A DNA stretch of 36,864 bases from Sulfurimonas sp. (GCF_018698455.1 NZ_JABIOQ010000058.1:1-36864); one strand, 5' to 3'. Counted from the first letter of the stretch, positions 26,421 through 34,786 are shown. Notes: generated from the sequence alone by a model not told the origin. A program made the numbers and translations.

Positions 26421-26732
26421 ATGGGTATTAAAGTAAAAGCAAAGTTAAAAAATGGTGTTGTAAAAGTTAAATGTATGGCTAAGCACGAAATGTCAACTTA
26501 CAACCAAATGAAGAAAAAAACAGGAAACAGTGATGATGCTAACTTCATTACATATCTTACTGCTACTGTAAATGGTGAGAAAGTATTTGAGCTTTCAACA
26601 TCTCAGTTTCTTTCTAAAAACCCTATTTTCAAATTCCAATTTCAAGGAATTGGTGCTAAAGGTGATAAGGTTCTTATGACTTGGACTGACCGTAAAGGTA
26701 ATAGTGACAAGGGTAAGGGGAAAATTAAGTAA
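26421..26732 (+). CDS. soxZ: SoxZ sulfur-carrier partner
   Basis: The 103-residue protein without a signal peptide matches SoxZ: MGIKVKAKLKNGVVKVKCMA at the start, a central ATVNGEKVFELSTSQFLSKN, and GDKVLMTWTDRKGNS near the end. SoxZ forms the heterodimer with SoxY and is exported with it on the SoxY Tat signal. An AAGGATT site precedes the ATG. The basic C-terminus (DKGKGKIK) is typical. A hairpin follows. Confidence 0.93.
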   Translation: MGIKVKAKLKNGVVKVKCMAKHEMSTYNQMKKKTGNSDDANFITYLTATVNGEKVFELSTSQFLSKNPIFKFQFQGIGAKGDKVLMTWTDRKGNSDKGKGKIK

Positions 26733-26749
26733 TCTCTTAATTTTCCTAG

Positions 26750-26768
26750 GAAGTACTCTTAGTACTTC
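26750..26768. terminator. Hairpin after soxZ
   Basis: GAAGTACT and AGTACTTC form a perfect 8-bp stem around CTT. The tail is TTCTCC rather than a T run, so it is more likely a partial terminator or 3'-end stabiliser than a full stop for transcription. Confidence 0.5.
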
Positions 26769-26795
26769 TTCTCCTCTGTATCTCAAGGTTCAAAA

Positions 26796-27314
26796 ATGTT
26801 CAAAAAAACCACACTATTAATATCCCTTCTCTTTCTAACATTCCTAGATGCACAAGAGATCAATATAGATGAAGCTGTAAAGCTATCAAAGAAGACAAAT
26901 AAGCCAATACTGCTCTATTTTCATAAGATTGGTTGTAGCTACTGTAATAGTATGCAAGCATTTACACTTGAGGATGATTTTGTAATTGAGTTTATCCAAA
27001 ACAATTACAAAATCTTTCATATAAATGTCTCTCGCAATGATCAAATAACATATAAAGGCAAAACAAGTGGTGGATTATGTCTTGCCAAAGATGTTGGATA
27101 TAACTTTTATCCCTCTGTGCTTTTTTTAGATGACAAAGCAGATATAGAGTATGCAAGTTTAGGGTATAAATCTGAAAATGAGTTTTTAGTTATACTCGAG
27201 TATGTAAAAAAAGGTTTTTACAAGACGATGAGTTTAGATTTCTATAAAGAAAAAATTAACTATCAGAGTAATCTGGAAGATGAGATAAATGATAACAGAA
27301 ACTACAACAGGTAA
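26796..27314 (+). CDS. Exported thioredoxin-fold protein (SoxW-like)
   Basis: This 172-residue protein has a signal peptide (MFKKTTLLISLLFLTFLDAQ) and a thioredoxin-like domain with Cys47-Ser-Tyr-Cys50 in FHKIGCSYCNSM. A cis-Pro loop lies in YNFYPSVLF. A third Cys lies in SGGLCLAKD. It resembles the SoxW/DsbD-gamma-like thioredoxins that accompany sox clusters and may keep the SoxY Cys or cytochrome maturation thiols reduced. The last 26 bases overlap the MOSC gene. The physiological partner is inferred. Confidence 0.8.
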   Translation: MFKKTTLLISLLFLTFLDAQEINIDEAVKLSKKTNKPILLYFHKIGCSYCNSMQAFTLEDDFVIEFIQNNYKIFHINVSRNDQITYKGKTSGGLCLAKDVGYNFYPSVLFLDDKADIEYASLGYKSENEFLVILEYVKKGFYKTMSLDFYKEKINYQSNLEDEINDNRNYNR

Positions 27315-27744
27315 AGTTCTTGCTTTATTCATCACACTCAATGATGGAAATAAAACACGTAAATCTATTAAAAGTATTCACGTAGATGAACTTGGAATTA
27401 AAAATGATAAATTTTATTCAAAAGATTCCATGCGCTCAATATTACTAAGTTCTTCAGATAGTTATAGACTAACCAAAGAACAAGGAATATCTATTGAGGA
27501 AGGTTTACTAGGAGAAAATATACTCCTTAGTATTAATCCATACCATCTCAAACATGGGGATACTTTAAAAATAGGTTCTACATACCTTGAAATAACACAA
27601 AACTGTACACTTTGCAATGGCCTTAGTAAAGTAAATCCTAGGCTTCCAAAAATTCTTAAGAGTGATAGAGGTATATTTGCCAAGTATATTAAGGGTAGTT
27701 CCGAAATAAAAGTGGACGATAAAGTAGAAATTCTAGATTATTAA
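27289..27744 (+). CDS. MOSC-domain protein
   Basis: This 151-residue protein covers one MOSC domain: GKVLALFITLNDGNKTRKSI at the start, a central GISIEEGLLGENILL, and a Cys-containing QNCTLCNGLSKVNPRL near residue 108-123. MOSC domains occur in molybdenum-cofactor sulfurases and YiiM/YuaD-type proteins, and the conserved Cys handles sulfur or cofactor. No signal peptide is present, so it is probably cytoplasmic. Overlap with the thioredoxin-like gene suggests a shared transcript after soxZ. A link to SoxC cofactor is plausible but not shown. Confidence 0.8.
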   Translation: MITETTTGKVLALFITLNDGNKTRKSIKSIHVDELGIKNDKFYSKDSMRSILLSSSDSYRLTKEQGISIEEGLLGENILLSINPYHLKHGDTLKIGSTYLEITQNCTLCNGLSKVNPRLPKILKSDRGIFAKYIKGSSEIKVDDKVEILDY

Positions 27745-27807
27745 TACATTTTATACAAAAATGATGTTAAACTCATGGACAATATATTAAAAAAAGAAGG
27801 AAAACGA

Positions 27808-28776
27808 ATGAAAAGAATACATACCCTCGCAATAGCATTATTCGCTATAATGACTATTACTGGTAGTGCACTACAAGGTTCTGAGGTAAAAAAGTCTAAA
27901 AAAGTACAAGATGTACAAGTTTATTCTGCAACTGATAGTAAAATAACTAGCAAAACAATAGAAGCAGCATTTGATGCGGCAGGTCTTGTCATGATTGGAA
28001 ATAACGACATGAATAAACCATTTGCAGCTAGATTTACAAAACTGCACTATAAAAAATACTATTTAGCAATGTTTATGCATACTGACCTAACTTTTAAACT
28101 AGTGAAAAAATACCCTAAATTTGGTGCACTTTCACCTTTAACAATGTCAATTTGGGGTGATGGAACAACATGGAATATTGCAACACTTACTATAAATGCT
28201 ATGGCTAGATCAACAGATATCCCAGTTAACGATCCAGACTTAATTGCTTATACAGACCTCGTTACTGCAACTTTAAAGAAGGCACTTCCTAACGGTTCTT
28301 TCATAGACTTAAATCACACCGTTAAATTTCCAAATAAAACACTCGCAACTGATTTTACAATGAAAGTTGAATTAGGAGATGATCAAACTGCTGAAGAGTT
28401 TGTTGAAGATTTTGAAGCTGAATTTGAAGCGGAAATGGAGCCTTTAGGTTTCTTACTTCCTAATTATACAAATATGCAAGAAGAAGTTTTTGATGACAAG
28501 GGCTATACTGATTTGTACGACTACTATCATACATATTCGATCTGTAAATTTGATGTCATTTATCCTGTATCTGAAAAATATCCTGAAGCTGGAGCTTGGG
28601 CTCCGTGTTCATTCTACATCTATAAGAGAAAAGGTGAGAACACAATGTATATGGGTTTCTTGTCTGTTGAGAATTGGATTACAACTCTTGATATGAAAGA
28701 TGAAGAAGAAGGTGTTATAAAACTTCGTGAAGCTCAAGCTTTCATTGAAAACATCATCAATGAAGCAAGTGAATAA
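27808..28776 (+). CDS. Exported DUF302 protein, copy A
   Basis: I start at 27808, where GAAGGAAAACG precedes ATG and a signal peptide (MKRIHTLAIALFAIMTITGS) follows. The ATG at 27775 would add a charged prefix. The mature protein of about 300 residues has two DUF302-like halves, near 40-170 and 185-320, each with an acidic helix (FVEDFEAEFEAEMEPLGFLL in the second). Cys246 (YSICKFD) and Cys267 (WAPCSFYIY) are matched by Cys248 and Cys272 in the paralogue downstream. It follows the MOSC gene within about 60 bases and likely acts in the periplasm with Sox. The function of DUF302 is unknown. Confidence 0.75.
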   Translation: MKRIHTLAIALFAIMTITGSALQGSEVKKSKKVQDVQVYSATDSKITSKTIEAAFDAAGLVMIGNNDMNKPFAARFTKLHYKKYYLAMFMHTDLTFKLVKKYPKFGALSPLTMSIWGDGTTWNIATLTINAMARSTDIPVNDPDLIAYTDLVTATLKKALPNGSFIDLNHTVKFPNKTLATDFTMKVELGDDQTAEEFVEDFEAEFEAEMEPLGFLLPNYTNMQEEVFDDKGYTDLYDYYHTYSICKFDVIYPVSEKYPEAGAWAPCSFYIYKRKGENTMYMGFLSVENWITTLDMKDEEEGVIKLREAQAFIENIINEASE

Positions 28777-28784
28777 CTAAAAAC

Positions 28785-28811
28785 TTTCCTTGAGCCTTTG
28801 TGCTCAGGAAA
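28785..28811 (+). terminator. Terminator between the DUF302 genes
   Basis: TTTCC-T-TGAGC pairs with GCTCA-GGAAA around a 6-base loop. The stem has ten base pairs and one bulged T, and is followed by CTTTATT. It should end most of the transcript carrying DUF302 copy A. Confidence 0.6.
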
Positions 28812-28819
28812 CTTTATTC

Positions 28820-28863
28820 ATTCAAAAAGATATGGACTATAAATAGCTTATATCTTTTTGAAT
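28820..28863. promoter_or_regulatory. 14-bp inverted repeat before DUF302 copy B
   Basis: ATTCAAAAAGATAT (28820-28833) and ATATCTTTTTGAAT (28850-28863) are perfect inverted copies with a 16-base centre containing CTATAAAT. The pair lies just before the DUF302-B start at 28882 and after a terminator. It could be an operator around a promoter or a 5'-leader hairpin. Its arms are A/T-rich but too long for easy chance pairing. Confidence 0.6.
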
Positions 28864-28881
28864 TCTTATCTAAGGCTACAT

Positions 28882-29898
28882 ATGAAACTACTCAACACCG
28901 CACTCTCTGCTTTAGCCATAAGCACTGTCCTCATTTCCGCTCTTAATGCAGATAAATTTATACCAACAAATAACAAACATTTAGCTGTTGAATACACGAT
29001 AGATGGAGATATAGATGAGAAGTTTTTTGAATTTACAAAAAAACCCTTAGAAGATGCTGGATTTTTTTTAAGTAATCCTCATCATAATGTAAACATAGTT
29101 TATGAACAACAAGTTGGGGAAACATCTCTTAACCAACTTTCCTTCTCTTCTTTAGTAAATGATGAAGTGGCACGTCCTCTTTTAAACGTGGACCCTAGAA
29201 TAGGTGGGTTTACTCCATTTAACCTTGTTATTTATAGAAAAAAATCTGATAATAAAAGTGTTATAACACATATAACACCAGAAGCTGCACTTGACGTACT
29301 ACAAATTACAGATGCAAATGTAAGAAAAACATATATAGAAATGTACAAACCTCTTGATGCTATGATAGAAAAACATTTCTCAGGAGCACTAAAAAGCTAT
29401 ACAAAAATAGAAAGTTTTGCAGAAAAGACTATGATGAATTTCGAAATACCTTTTGATGAACCAGAAGATGTTGAAGACTTTTTTGATGAGTTCCAAGAAA
29501 CTTTCGAAAGTGCATTTGAAACTAAGGGCTATATTATCGCTGGTTTTTATAACATGAAAGATAGCTTAAACTCTGATGAAGACGTAATGCCTGGATATGA
29601 TGCTTACGTAGTCTGGTCATTATGTCACGTACCGTTTTCATACACAATATTTGATGGAGAAAAACCTCTCCCACGTGCCGCAGTATTCGCTCCGTGTTCA
29701 ATGTATGCTTACATTAAGGCAGGTGAAAATAAAATCGTTATAGGAATGCCAACACTAGGTGCATGGACATCAGCACTTGGAATAACAGATAAAGACAAAC
29801 AAGCTAAAATAGATCAACTTGATGTTGAAATTCCTGCCATTATTCACTCATTAGGTGGGATAGACACAGATAATGCAAATCCACTTCTAAGAAAGTAA
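28882..29898 (+). CDS. Exported DUF302 protein, copy B
   Basis: I start at 28882, seven bases after AAGG, because MKLLNTALSALAISTVLISA is a signal peptide; the ATG at 28858 lacks these features. The 338-residue product parallels copy A. NKHLAVEYTIDGDIDEKFFE opens the first half. The second has EIPFDEPEDVEDFFDEFQET, then WSLCHVPF (Cys248) and FAPCSMYAY (Cys272). The shared Cys spacing and the APCSxY motif suggest a conserved disulfide or metal site. It is probably a tandem duplicate that diverged, with its own regulatory inverted repeat. It ends three bases from the convergent PAS gene. Confidence 0.75.
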   Translation: MKLLNTALSALAISTVLISALNADKFIPTNNKHLAVEYTIDGDIDEKFFEFTKKPLEDAGFFLSNPHHNVNIVYEQQVGETSLNQLSFSSLVNDEVARPLLNVDPRIGGFTPFNLVIYRKKSDNKSVITHITPEAALDVLQITDANVRKTYIEMYKPLDAMIEKHFSGALKSYTKIESFAEKTMMNFEIPFDEPEDVEDFFDEFQETFESAFETKGYIIAGFYNMKDSLNSDEDVMPGYDAYVVWSLCHVPFSYTIFDGEKPLPRAAVFAPCSMYAYIKAGENKIVIGMPTLGAWTSALGITDKDKQAKIDQLDVEIPAIIHSLGGIDTDNANPLLRK

Positions 29899-29901
29899 AA
29901 A

Positions 29902-30318
29902 CTACTCTTTAGACTTTAAATCAGTATATAGAGGTATGCAAGCCTCTATTTCACTTTTCTTTGGAACTCTTCTAATCGATAAATATGTATAATTTCCATT
30001 ACTATCAATACGTCTTAATGCCGTTGCATGGACCCAATAATAGCCTCTATCTTTTCTACGATTCTTTACTATACCTGTCCAGAAACCTTTACTCTGTATA
30101 TCATCCCAAAGACCTTTAAATGCGATACGAGGCATATCAGGATGTCTTACAATATTGTGAGGTTCTCCAATTAATTCATCTAATTCATATCCAGCAAGTT
30201 CACAAAACATTTGGTTTGCATAAATAATAATACCTTTATCATCAGTTTCACTCAGAATATAACTATCTTCTGGAAAAAACCACTCATCACGTCCCTCACC
30301 TTGATAAATATCAGACAT
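29902..30318 (-). CDS. Single PAS-domain protein (CetB/Aer-like)
   Basis: This 138-residue protein is one PAS domain of the Aer type. FPEDSYILSETDDKGIIIYA and YELDELIGEPHNIVRHPDMP are followed by GFWTGIVKNRRKDRGYYWVH. The HNIVRHPDMP and WxGxVKNRRKDR blocks are signatures of FAD-binding Aer/CetB sensors. In Campylobacter, CetB pairs with the transducer CetA for energy taxis. No CetA-like gene is in the window. It follows aroC by 8 bases on the same strand and is probably the last gene of that run. Confidence 0.85.
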   Translation of the reverse strand: MSDIYQGEGRDEWFFPEDSYILSETDDKGIIIYANQMFCELAGYELDELIGEPHNIVRHPDMPRIAFKGLWDDIQSKGFWTGIVKNRRKDRGYYWVHATALRRIDSNGNYTYLSIRRVPKKSEIEACIPLYTDLKSKE

Positions 30319-30326
30319 CTATTCTC

Positions 30327-31400
30327 CTATTTATAGTATTTAGTAAGTCCTGTCATATTTGAACCCATATTTAAAAGGAGCATATCAGCTATAACAAGTG
30401 CAGCCATAGACTCGCATACAACACTTCCTCTTATCGCGACGCAAGGATCATGACGACCCTTAAGCGAGAAGTCGACTTCTTCATTTGATGTTGTGACAGT
30501 ATGTTGTTCTATAAAGATAGAAGGTGTTGGTTTAAAATAAATATTGACAACTATTTCATCTCCGTTACTAATACCGCCTAAAATTCCACCTGCATGATTA
30601 GATTCAAATCCGCCTGAACGAATTTCATCATTATTTTGTGAACCTAGAGTACGTGAGCTTAAAACACCATCACCAATTTCTACTGCTTTTACTGCGTTTA
30701 AGCCCATCATAGCACTAGCTAAGACACCATCAAGTTTATAGTACATCGGTTGACCTAGTCCAGCTGGTGCGCCTTTAATAAGTACACGAGCTACACCACC
30801 AACAGAATCATGATTATTTTTAGCTTCTAGAATCGCATCTTTTTGTGCCTGCTCTTTTGTTTTGTCTAAAGCATATATAAGACTATCTTTAGCCTCCGAG
30901 TAATCAAATGATTCACCTTTGATACCAGCGATTTCACTAATCCCACTCATCACAGAGATATTTAAATCCGCTATCATAAGCTTTGCTATAGCACCAGCTG
31001 CTACTCGAGCAGCAGTTTCACGTGCTGAACTTCTTCCACCACCTCTGTAGTCTCTTAAACCATACTTGTGAAAGTATGTAAAATCAGCATGTCCGGGACG
31101 GAAGACATCTTTTATATTTGTATAATCTTTTGACTTTTGATTTGTATTATAAATAATCATAGCGATAGGAGTTCCCGTGCTGAGTCCTTCAAATACACCA
31201 CTAAGGATTTCTACCTTATCTGCCTCTTTTCGTGCAGTTTCAAATTCACTCTTTCCTGGTTTACGACGGTCAAGCTCACTCTGAATATACTCTTCATCAA
31301 TTTTAAGACCTGCTGGGACACCATCTAAAAGACACCCTATTGCTGTTCCATGAGATTCACCAAATGTACTAAATCGTAACTTCTCTCCAAAACTATTCAC
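30327..31400 (-). CDS. aroC: Chorismate synthase
   Basis: This 357-residue enzyme begins NSFGEKLRFSTFGESHGTAI, with the catalytic His in GESHG. It contains DYRGGGRSSARETAARVAAG and DSVGGVARVLIKGAPAGLGQ for FMN and phosphate binding, and RHDPCVAIRGSVVCESM near the end. It converts EPSP to chorismate for aromatic amino acids and folate. The start overlaps the rnc stop by one base, matching the conserved rnc-aroC order in Campylobacterota. Confidence 0.97.
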   Translation of the reverse strand: MNSFGEKLRFSTFGESHGTAIGCLLDGVPAGLKIDEEYIQSELDRRKPGKSEFETARKEADKVEILSGVFEGLSTGTPIAMIIYNTNQKSKDYTNIKDVFRPGHADFTYFHKYGLRDYRGGGRSSARETAARVAAGAIAKLMIADLNISVMSGISEIAGIKGESFDYSEAKDSLIYALDKTKEQAQKDAILEAKNNHDSVGGVARVLIKGAPAGLGQPMYYKLDGVLASAMMGLNAVKAVEIGDGVLSSRTLGSQNNDEIRSGGFESNHAGGILGGISNGDEIVVNIYFKPTPSIFIEQHTVTTSNEEVDFSLKGRHDPCVAIRGSVVCESMAALVIADMLLLNMGSNMTGLTKYYK

Positions 31401-32080
31401 TACTTTTCCTTTTTTAACAGCTCTAAAGCAATTTCTGCTGCAGCTTGCTGTGCTATCTTCTTGCTTTTTCCTGTACCAATTGAATACTCTTTTGAATCTA
31501 TAAAAACACCAATTTCAAACTCTTTAATATGGTCTGGACCACTACTTTTTAAAACTTTATACTCTGGAGTAACTCCAAGTCTAGCCTGCGTAAGTTCCTG
31601 TAGAGAAGTTTTATAATCTCGCAAGAGTGAATCAAGAGAAATTTCATCATAGTTATCTTCGATAAGACCTATTGAAATCTCTGTAACTCTGGCTAAGCCT
31701 GCTTCAAGATAGACGGCCCCCATCACTGCTTCAAATGCATTAGAAAGAAGTGATGATTTTTCTCTACCACCATTATTATCCTCTGCGCTTGAAAGATAAA
31801 TGTGCTCTCCTAGAGAAAGTACACGTGCTAGTTTATCAAAACCTGCTTCATTTACAAGTGAAGCTCTTATTTTTGACAACTTTCCTTCATCGGACTTTCT
31901 AAACTTAGTAAAGAGGTACTCCCCAACCACTAAATCTAAAACAGCATCTCCCAAAAACTCTAATCGCTCATTATCGTAGGGCTGTTTATAACTTTTATGT
32001 GTCAGCGCTTCGATAAGGAGCTTTTGATCTTTAAACTTGTACCCAAGTCTCTCTTCTAATATTTTTGTATTTTTACTCAT
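31400..32080 (-). CDS. rnc: Ribonuclease III
   Basis: This 226-residue protein has the RNase III signature NERLEFLGDAVLDLVVGEYL with Glu and Asp ligands. SLLSNAFEAVMGAVYLEAGL carries the second acidic pair, and a C-terminal double-stranded RNA-binding domain (about 150-226) ends KSKKIAQQAAAEIALELLKK. It processes rRNA precursors and structured RNAs. In C. jejuni and H. pylori rnhA lies next to rnc, but here only 44 bases separate rnc from the TPR gene, so rnhA is absent from this position. Confidence 0.96.
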   Translation of the reverse strand: MSKNTKILEERLGYKFKDQKLLIEALTHKSYKQPYDNERLEFLGDAVLDLVVGEYLFTKFRKSDEGKLSKIRASLVNEAGFDKLARVLSLGEHIYLSSAEDNNGGREKSSLLSNAFEAVMGAVYLEAGLARVTEISIGLIEDNYDEISLDSLLRDYKTSLQELTQARLGVTPEYKVLKSSGPDHIKEFEIGVFIDSKEYSIGTGKSKKIAQQAAAEIALELLKKEK

Positions 32081-32124
32081 ATCTCCCTCTTTGTATTACA
32101 TATTTTGTTTTGTCTCTAGTAGCT

Positions 32125-33171
32125 TTACTGAAAAGAGTTGTTGTCTTCACTAAAATCTTTACTACTATTTTTTATTAAACTCCACTCTAAACGCGATGTA
32201 TCTAGTCCATGACATGAACTACACCTAGTGAACACAAAAGGATAGAGTTGCTTACAATTTGTACATATATACTCAAAACTAAGAGTAGCATTTGCTTTTC
32301 CAGCTAGACCAATAAGTACATCAAACTCAAATATATCGCTACTACTGGCAAGACTAATATCTCCACGTGCACTGTACATTTCTCTTAAAAATCCATTCTG
32401 TGAAATTATATCTAAATCCAGCTCTTTAGCTTCGAGCCCCCAAAGTAAATCTGCAAGCTGCTCACTCCTAGAAGCATCAAAATTATTCCAAGCAAAAGAT
32501 GGATTTATTCTAAAGAGATACTCATATGTTAGATAAAAAAGTTGTTGCTGTTCTTCATACATTTTTAGAAGAGCATGTGCTTTTACATCTTGGGAAATAT
32601 CGAGTCTATTAAGTAATCCCATCGCATTAATGTATGCACTTTCAAGTCTTATGTCTATACCTAATTCACCTAGTGGTTCTAAAACATCTTTCGCCGACTT
32701 AAAATCTTTCATATATTCATAAACAAGAAGTAGATACTTCAGTGCTTCTGGTGTTCGAGGTTTCTTTTTGAGTATCTCTAAAAATATCTTTTTTGAACGC
32801 TCTAAAAAACCTGCTTTAAAATAAGTTTTTCCAAGCAAGAACATAGTCTCAGTTGTATTTTCTCTACTTGGTAATTTTAGCATTTCATTATAAATCTCTA
32901 TACTTTTTTCATAATTTCCATTCTCAATGTATGACTGAGCGAGAAGTAACCAAGATTTCTCAGATAGTTCTCCACCAGAAATAAGAACTCTAAGGTCCTC
33001 TTTAGAAGGGTGAGCATTAAAATCTCTTAAAAATTTATCTAAATACTTTGAATCTTCATTGTGCTTATATCTATTCCACCAATAAGAGATAAAAGCAATC
33101 ACAAAAACAATAGAAAAAAACATAATAATGGAAAAGAGTGGATCTCTAAAGTCTATAAATAAACTGTTCAT
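32125..33171 (-). CDS. Membrane-anchored TPR protein with C-terminal zinc ribbon (LapB-like)
   Basis: This 348-residue protein has one N-terminal membrane helix (about 10-32) and then TPR helices, such as LLLAQSYIENGNYEKSIEIY, MFLLGKTYFKAGFLERSKK and LKYLLLVYEYMKDFKSAKDV. It ends with a rubredoxin-like four-Cys ribbon (YICTNCKQLYPFVF, then RCSSCHGLDTS). Membrane helix, TPRs and a C-terminal ribbon are the architecture of LapB/YciM, which controls LPS synthesis in E. coli through LpxC turnover. Orthology is inference; in C. jejuni a TPR-like gene of unknown function lies at the same place. It overlaps the upstream gene by one base. Confidence 0.75.
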   Translation of the reverse strand: MNSLFIDFRDPLFSIIMFFSIVFVIAFISYWWNRYKHNEDSKYLDKFLRDFNAHPSKEDLRVLISGGELSEKSWLLLAQSYIENGNYEKSIEIYNEMLKLPSRENTTETMFLLGKTYFKAGFLERSKKIFLEILKKKPRTPEALKYLLLVYEYMKDFKSAKDVLEPLGELGIDIRLESAYINAMGLLNRLDISQDVKAHALLKMYEEQQQLFYLTYEYLFRINPSFAWNNFDASRSEQLADLLWGLEAKELDLDIISQNGFLREMYSARGDISLASSSDIFEFDVLIGLAGKANATLSFEYICTNCKQLYPFVFTRCSSCHGLDTSRLEWSLIKNSSKDFSEDNNSFQ

Positions 33172-33638
33172 TAGTCGTAAACCACGATGCCATAATCATC
33201 TTTTAATTTATAAAAAGTAGATTCTGAAGTAAACTCTAAATCTTTCATCTTCCCCAATTGTACGAGAGAATCTTTTGTCACTTTTATACCATTTTCACGA
33301 AAAAACTTTTTTATGTTTACAAACTTTACATCTTGGACAAACTTATACTCAAACTCTTTATGAAGTTTCATCTTCTCATACGAAAATATATGTTCATTGA
33401 CATGTAGTTGGTCTGATGCGAATTTTATAGGGAGGTGACCAGAGAGGTCTGTTAATACATCTTCTATGTGCAAATACTTTGGAGGAAGTGTCTCCTTTTT
33501 CACAAAAACATATTTATTATTTAGCTTAAGATTAGGTGTATTTTTCCAGTACTTATACGCTGGATTTGAAACACCTAATTTAGCAGAAACTTCTCGCCAA
33601 AGCCAAAAGGAGTTAAGTGTACTAGGTAAATTAGCCAT
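33171..33638 (-). CDS. Hypothetical protein heading the rnc-aroC run
   Basis: The 155-residue cytosolic protein is of unknown family. The N-terminus (LNSFWLWREVSAKLGVSNPA) looks like a helix-turn-helix or MerR-like recognition segment, followed by YKYWKNTPNLKL. The rest is basic and mixed, ending STFYKLKDDYGIVVYD. A regulator role is possible but unproven. AAGGA precedes the ATG. A minus-strand TATAAT at 33672-33677 lies within a 9-bp inverted repeat (TAAAACTAT at 33655-33663 and ATAGTTTTA at 33677-33685), a likely promoter/operator for the five-gene unit. Confidence 0.65.
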   Translation of the reverse strand: MANLPSTLNSFWLWREVSAKLGVSNPAYKYWKNTPNLKLNNKYVFVKKETLPPKYLHIEDVLTDLSGHLPIKFASDQLHVNEHIFSYEKMKLHKEFEYKFVQDVKFVNIKKFFRENGIKVTKDSLVQLGKMKDLEFTSESTFYKLKDDYGIVVYD

Positions 33639-33725
33639 GTTCCTTACACTCCTTTAAAACTATTTATATAAATTATATAGTTTTATCCTAAAGAGTGCCC
33701 TTAAAAAGATTTTTTTACACTTTAC

Positions 33726-34736
33726 TTAGAGCGTACTAATAAGTAATGCACTAAACATTAACTGCAGTGCAAATAAAATAGATGAGACTTTAAATGCTGT
33801 CCCGGCAGTTTTCATTATTGTTCCAAAATGTATCATTAATCCTATTGCACTCATTGCAATGAGGGTGATATATTGACTCACAGAAGATATAAGAGTTTCA
33901 AGCTCTTTTGGTAGCAGTCCAAGTGAAGCGATAATAGAAAAAAAGACAAACCAAAGTATAAAAGATGGTACTCCTATTTTTGCCTTTTGGCTCACTTCTT
34001 CGTCATTGTTTTGACTTTCTTTTTTTGCTATATATATTAAAATGAGTACAAGAGGAACAAGTAATAGAACTCTTCCCATTTTCACAACGGTTGAATAATG
34101 CCCCGCTTCATCAGAAATACTAAATCCAGCGGCTACTGCTTGTCCAACTGCCTGAAGTGTATTTCCTGTGAAAACCCCAGCTTGAATATCGGTAAAACCT
34201 AAAAGGTGTGCTAAGAATGGTGCTAAAAATATACCGATTGTTCCCATAAGATTTACAAGTGCTATACTAATCCCAATATCATTGCTTTTGACCTTAGTAA
34301 TACTAGATGTCGCCGCGATTGCAGAACTTCCACATACACCATTTCCTATTCCTATCATAAGGGAAAGTTTAGGATTTAGTTTAAAAAGTTTTCCAAGTAG
34401 AACACCCATAAAAATTGTAAATACCATTCCTAAAACGATAATTAAGATAGTTTTAACACCTAAGTTTGCAAGCATAGTGAAATTAAGATTTATTCCCATA
34501 AGAGCAATTGCAAACATTAGTAGATCTTTTTCTGCAAACTTCACACCACTTTTAAACCTAGACTCTTCTGCATGAAAAGTACTGTAAAATATATTTCCTA
34601 CAATCATTCCAATAATAATAGCTACAGTTGCTGTACTAAATGAGATGAACTGAGTGATAGTAAGAGATACAATGGCTACTGCAATACTAGCAAGTAGGCC
34701 TCTTGTATATGTTTTATATTTAGATATATTAAGCAT
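33726..34736 (-). CDS. YeiH-family (UPF0324) membrane transporter
   Basis: The 336-residue protein has about ten membrane helices and the family motifs ATVAIIIGMIVGNIF, MIGIGNGVCGSSAIAATSSI and FTGNTLQAVGQAVAAGFSIS. UPF0324 members are annotated as putative sulfate or sulfonate exporters, on limited evidence. Export of sulfate would suit a sulfur oxidiser, but no experiment supports this here. It is transcribed after ccoG in the same direction from what looks like its own promoter. Confidence 0.8.
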   Translation of the reverse strand: MLNISKYKTYTRGLLASIAVAIVSLTITQFISFSTATVAIIIGMIVGNIFYSTFHAEESRFKSGVKFAEKDLLMFAIALMGINLNFTMLANLGVKTILIIVLGMVFTIFMGVLLGKLFKLNPKLSLMIGIGNGVCGSSAIAATSSITKVKSNDIGISIALVNLMGTIGIFLAPFLAHLLGFTDIQAGVFTGNTLQAVGQAVAAGFSISDEAGHYSTVVKMGRVLLLVPLVLILIYIAKKESQNNDEEVSQKAKIGVPSFILWFVFFSIIASLGLLPKELETLISSVSQYITLIAMSAIGLMIHFGTIMKTAGTAFKVSSILFALQLMFSALLISTL

Positions 34737-34766
34737 CTAAATCCTTCATAATTGTATAAGTTTCAA

Positions 34767-34786
34767 GCTATAACTAAAATTATAGC
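34767..34786. promoter_or_regulatory. Dyad overlapping the YeiH-gene promoter
   Basis: GCTATAA (34767-34773) and TTATAGC (34780-34786) are perfect 7-bp inverted copies. A minus-strand TATAAT (34779-34784) lies within the distal arm. The start codon is about 45 bases downstream with GAAGGATT between. It may be an operator or simply a hairpin after ccoG. Confidence 0.4.

Noticed and set aside
27775-27807. Upstream start for DUF302 copy A
   Set aside because: It lacks a ribosome site and adds a charged prefix before the signal peptide; the ATG at 27808 has GAAGGA in front.
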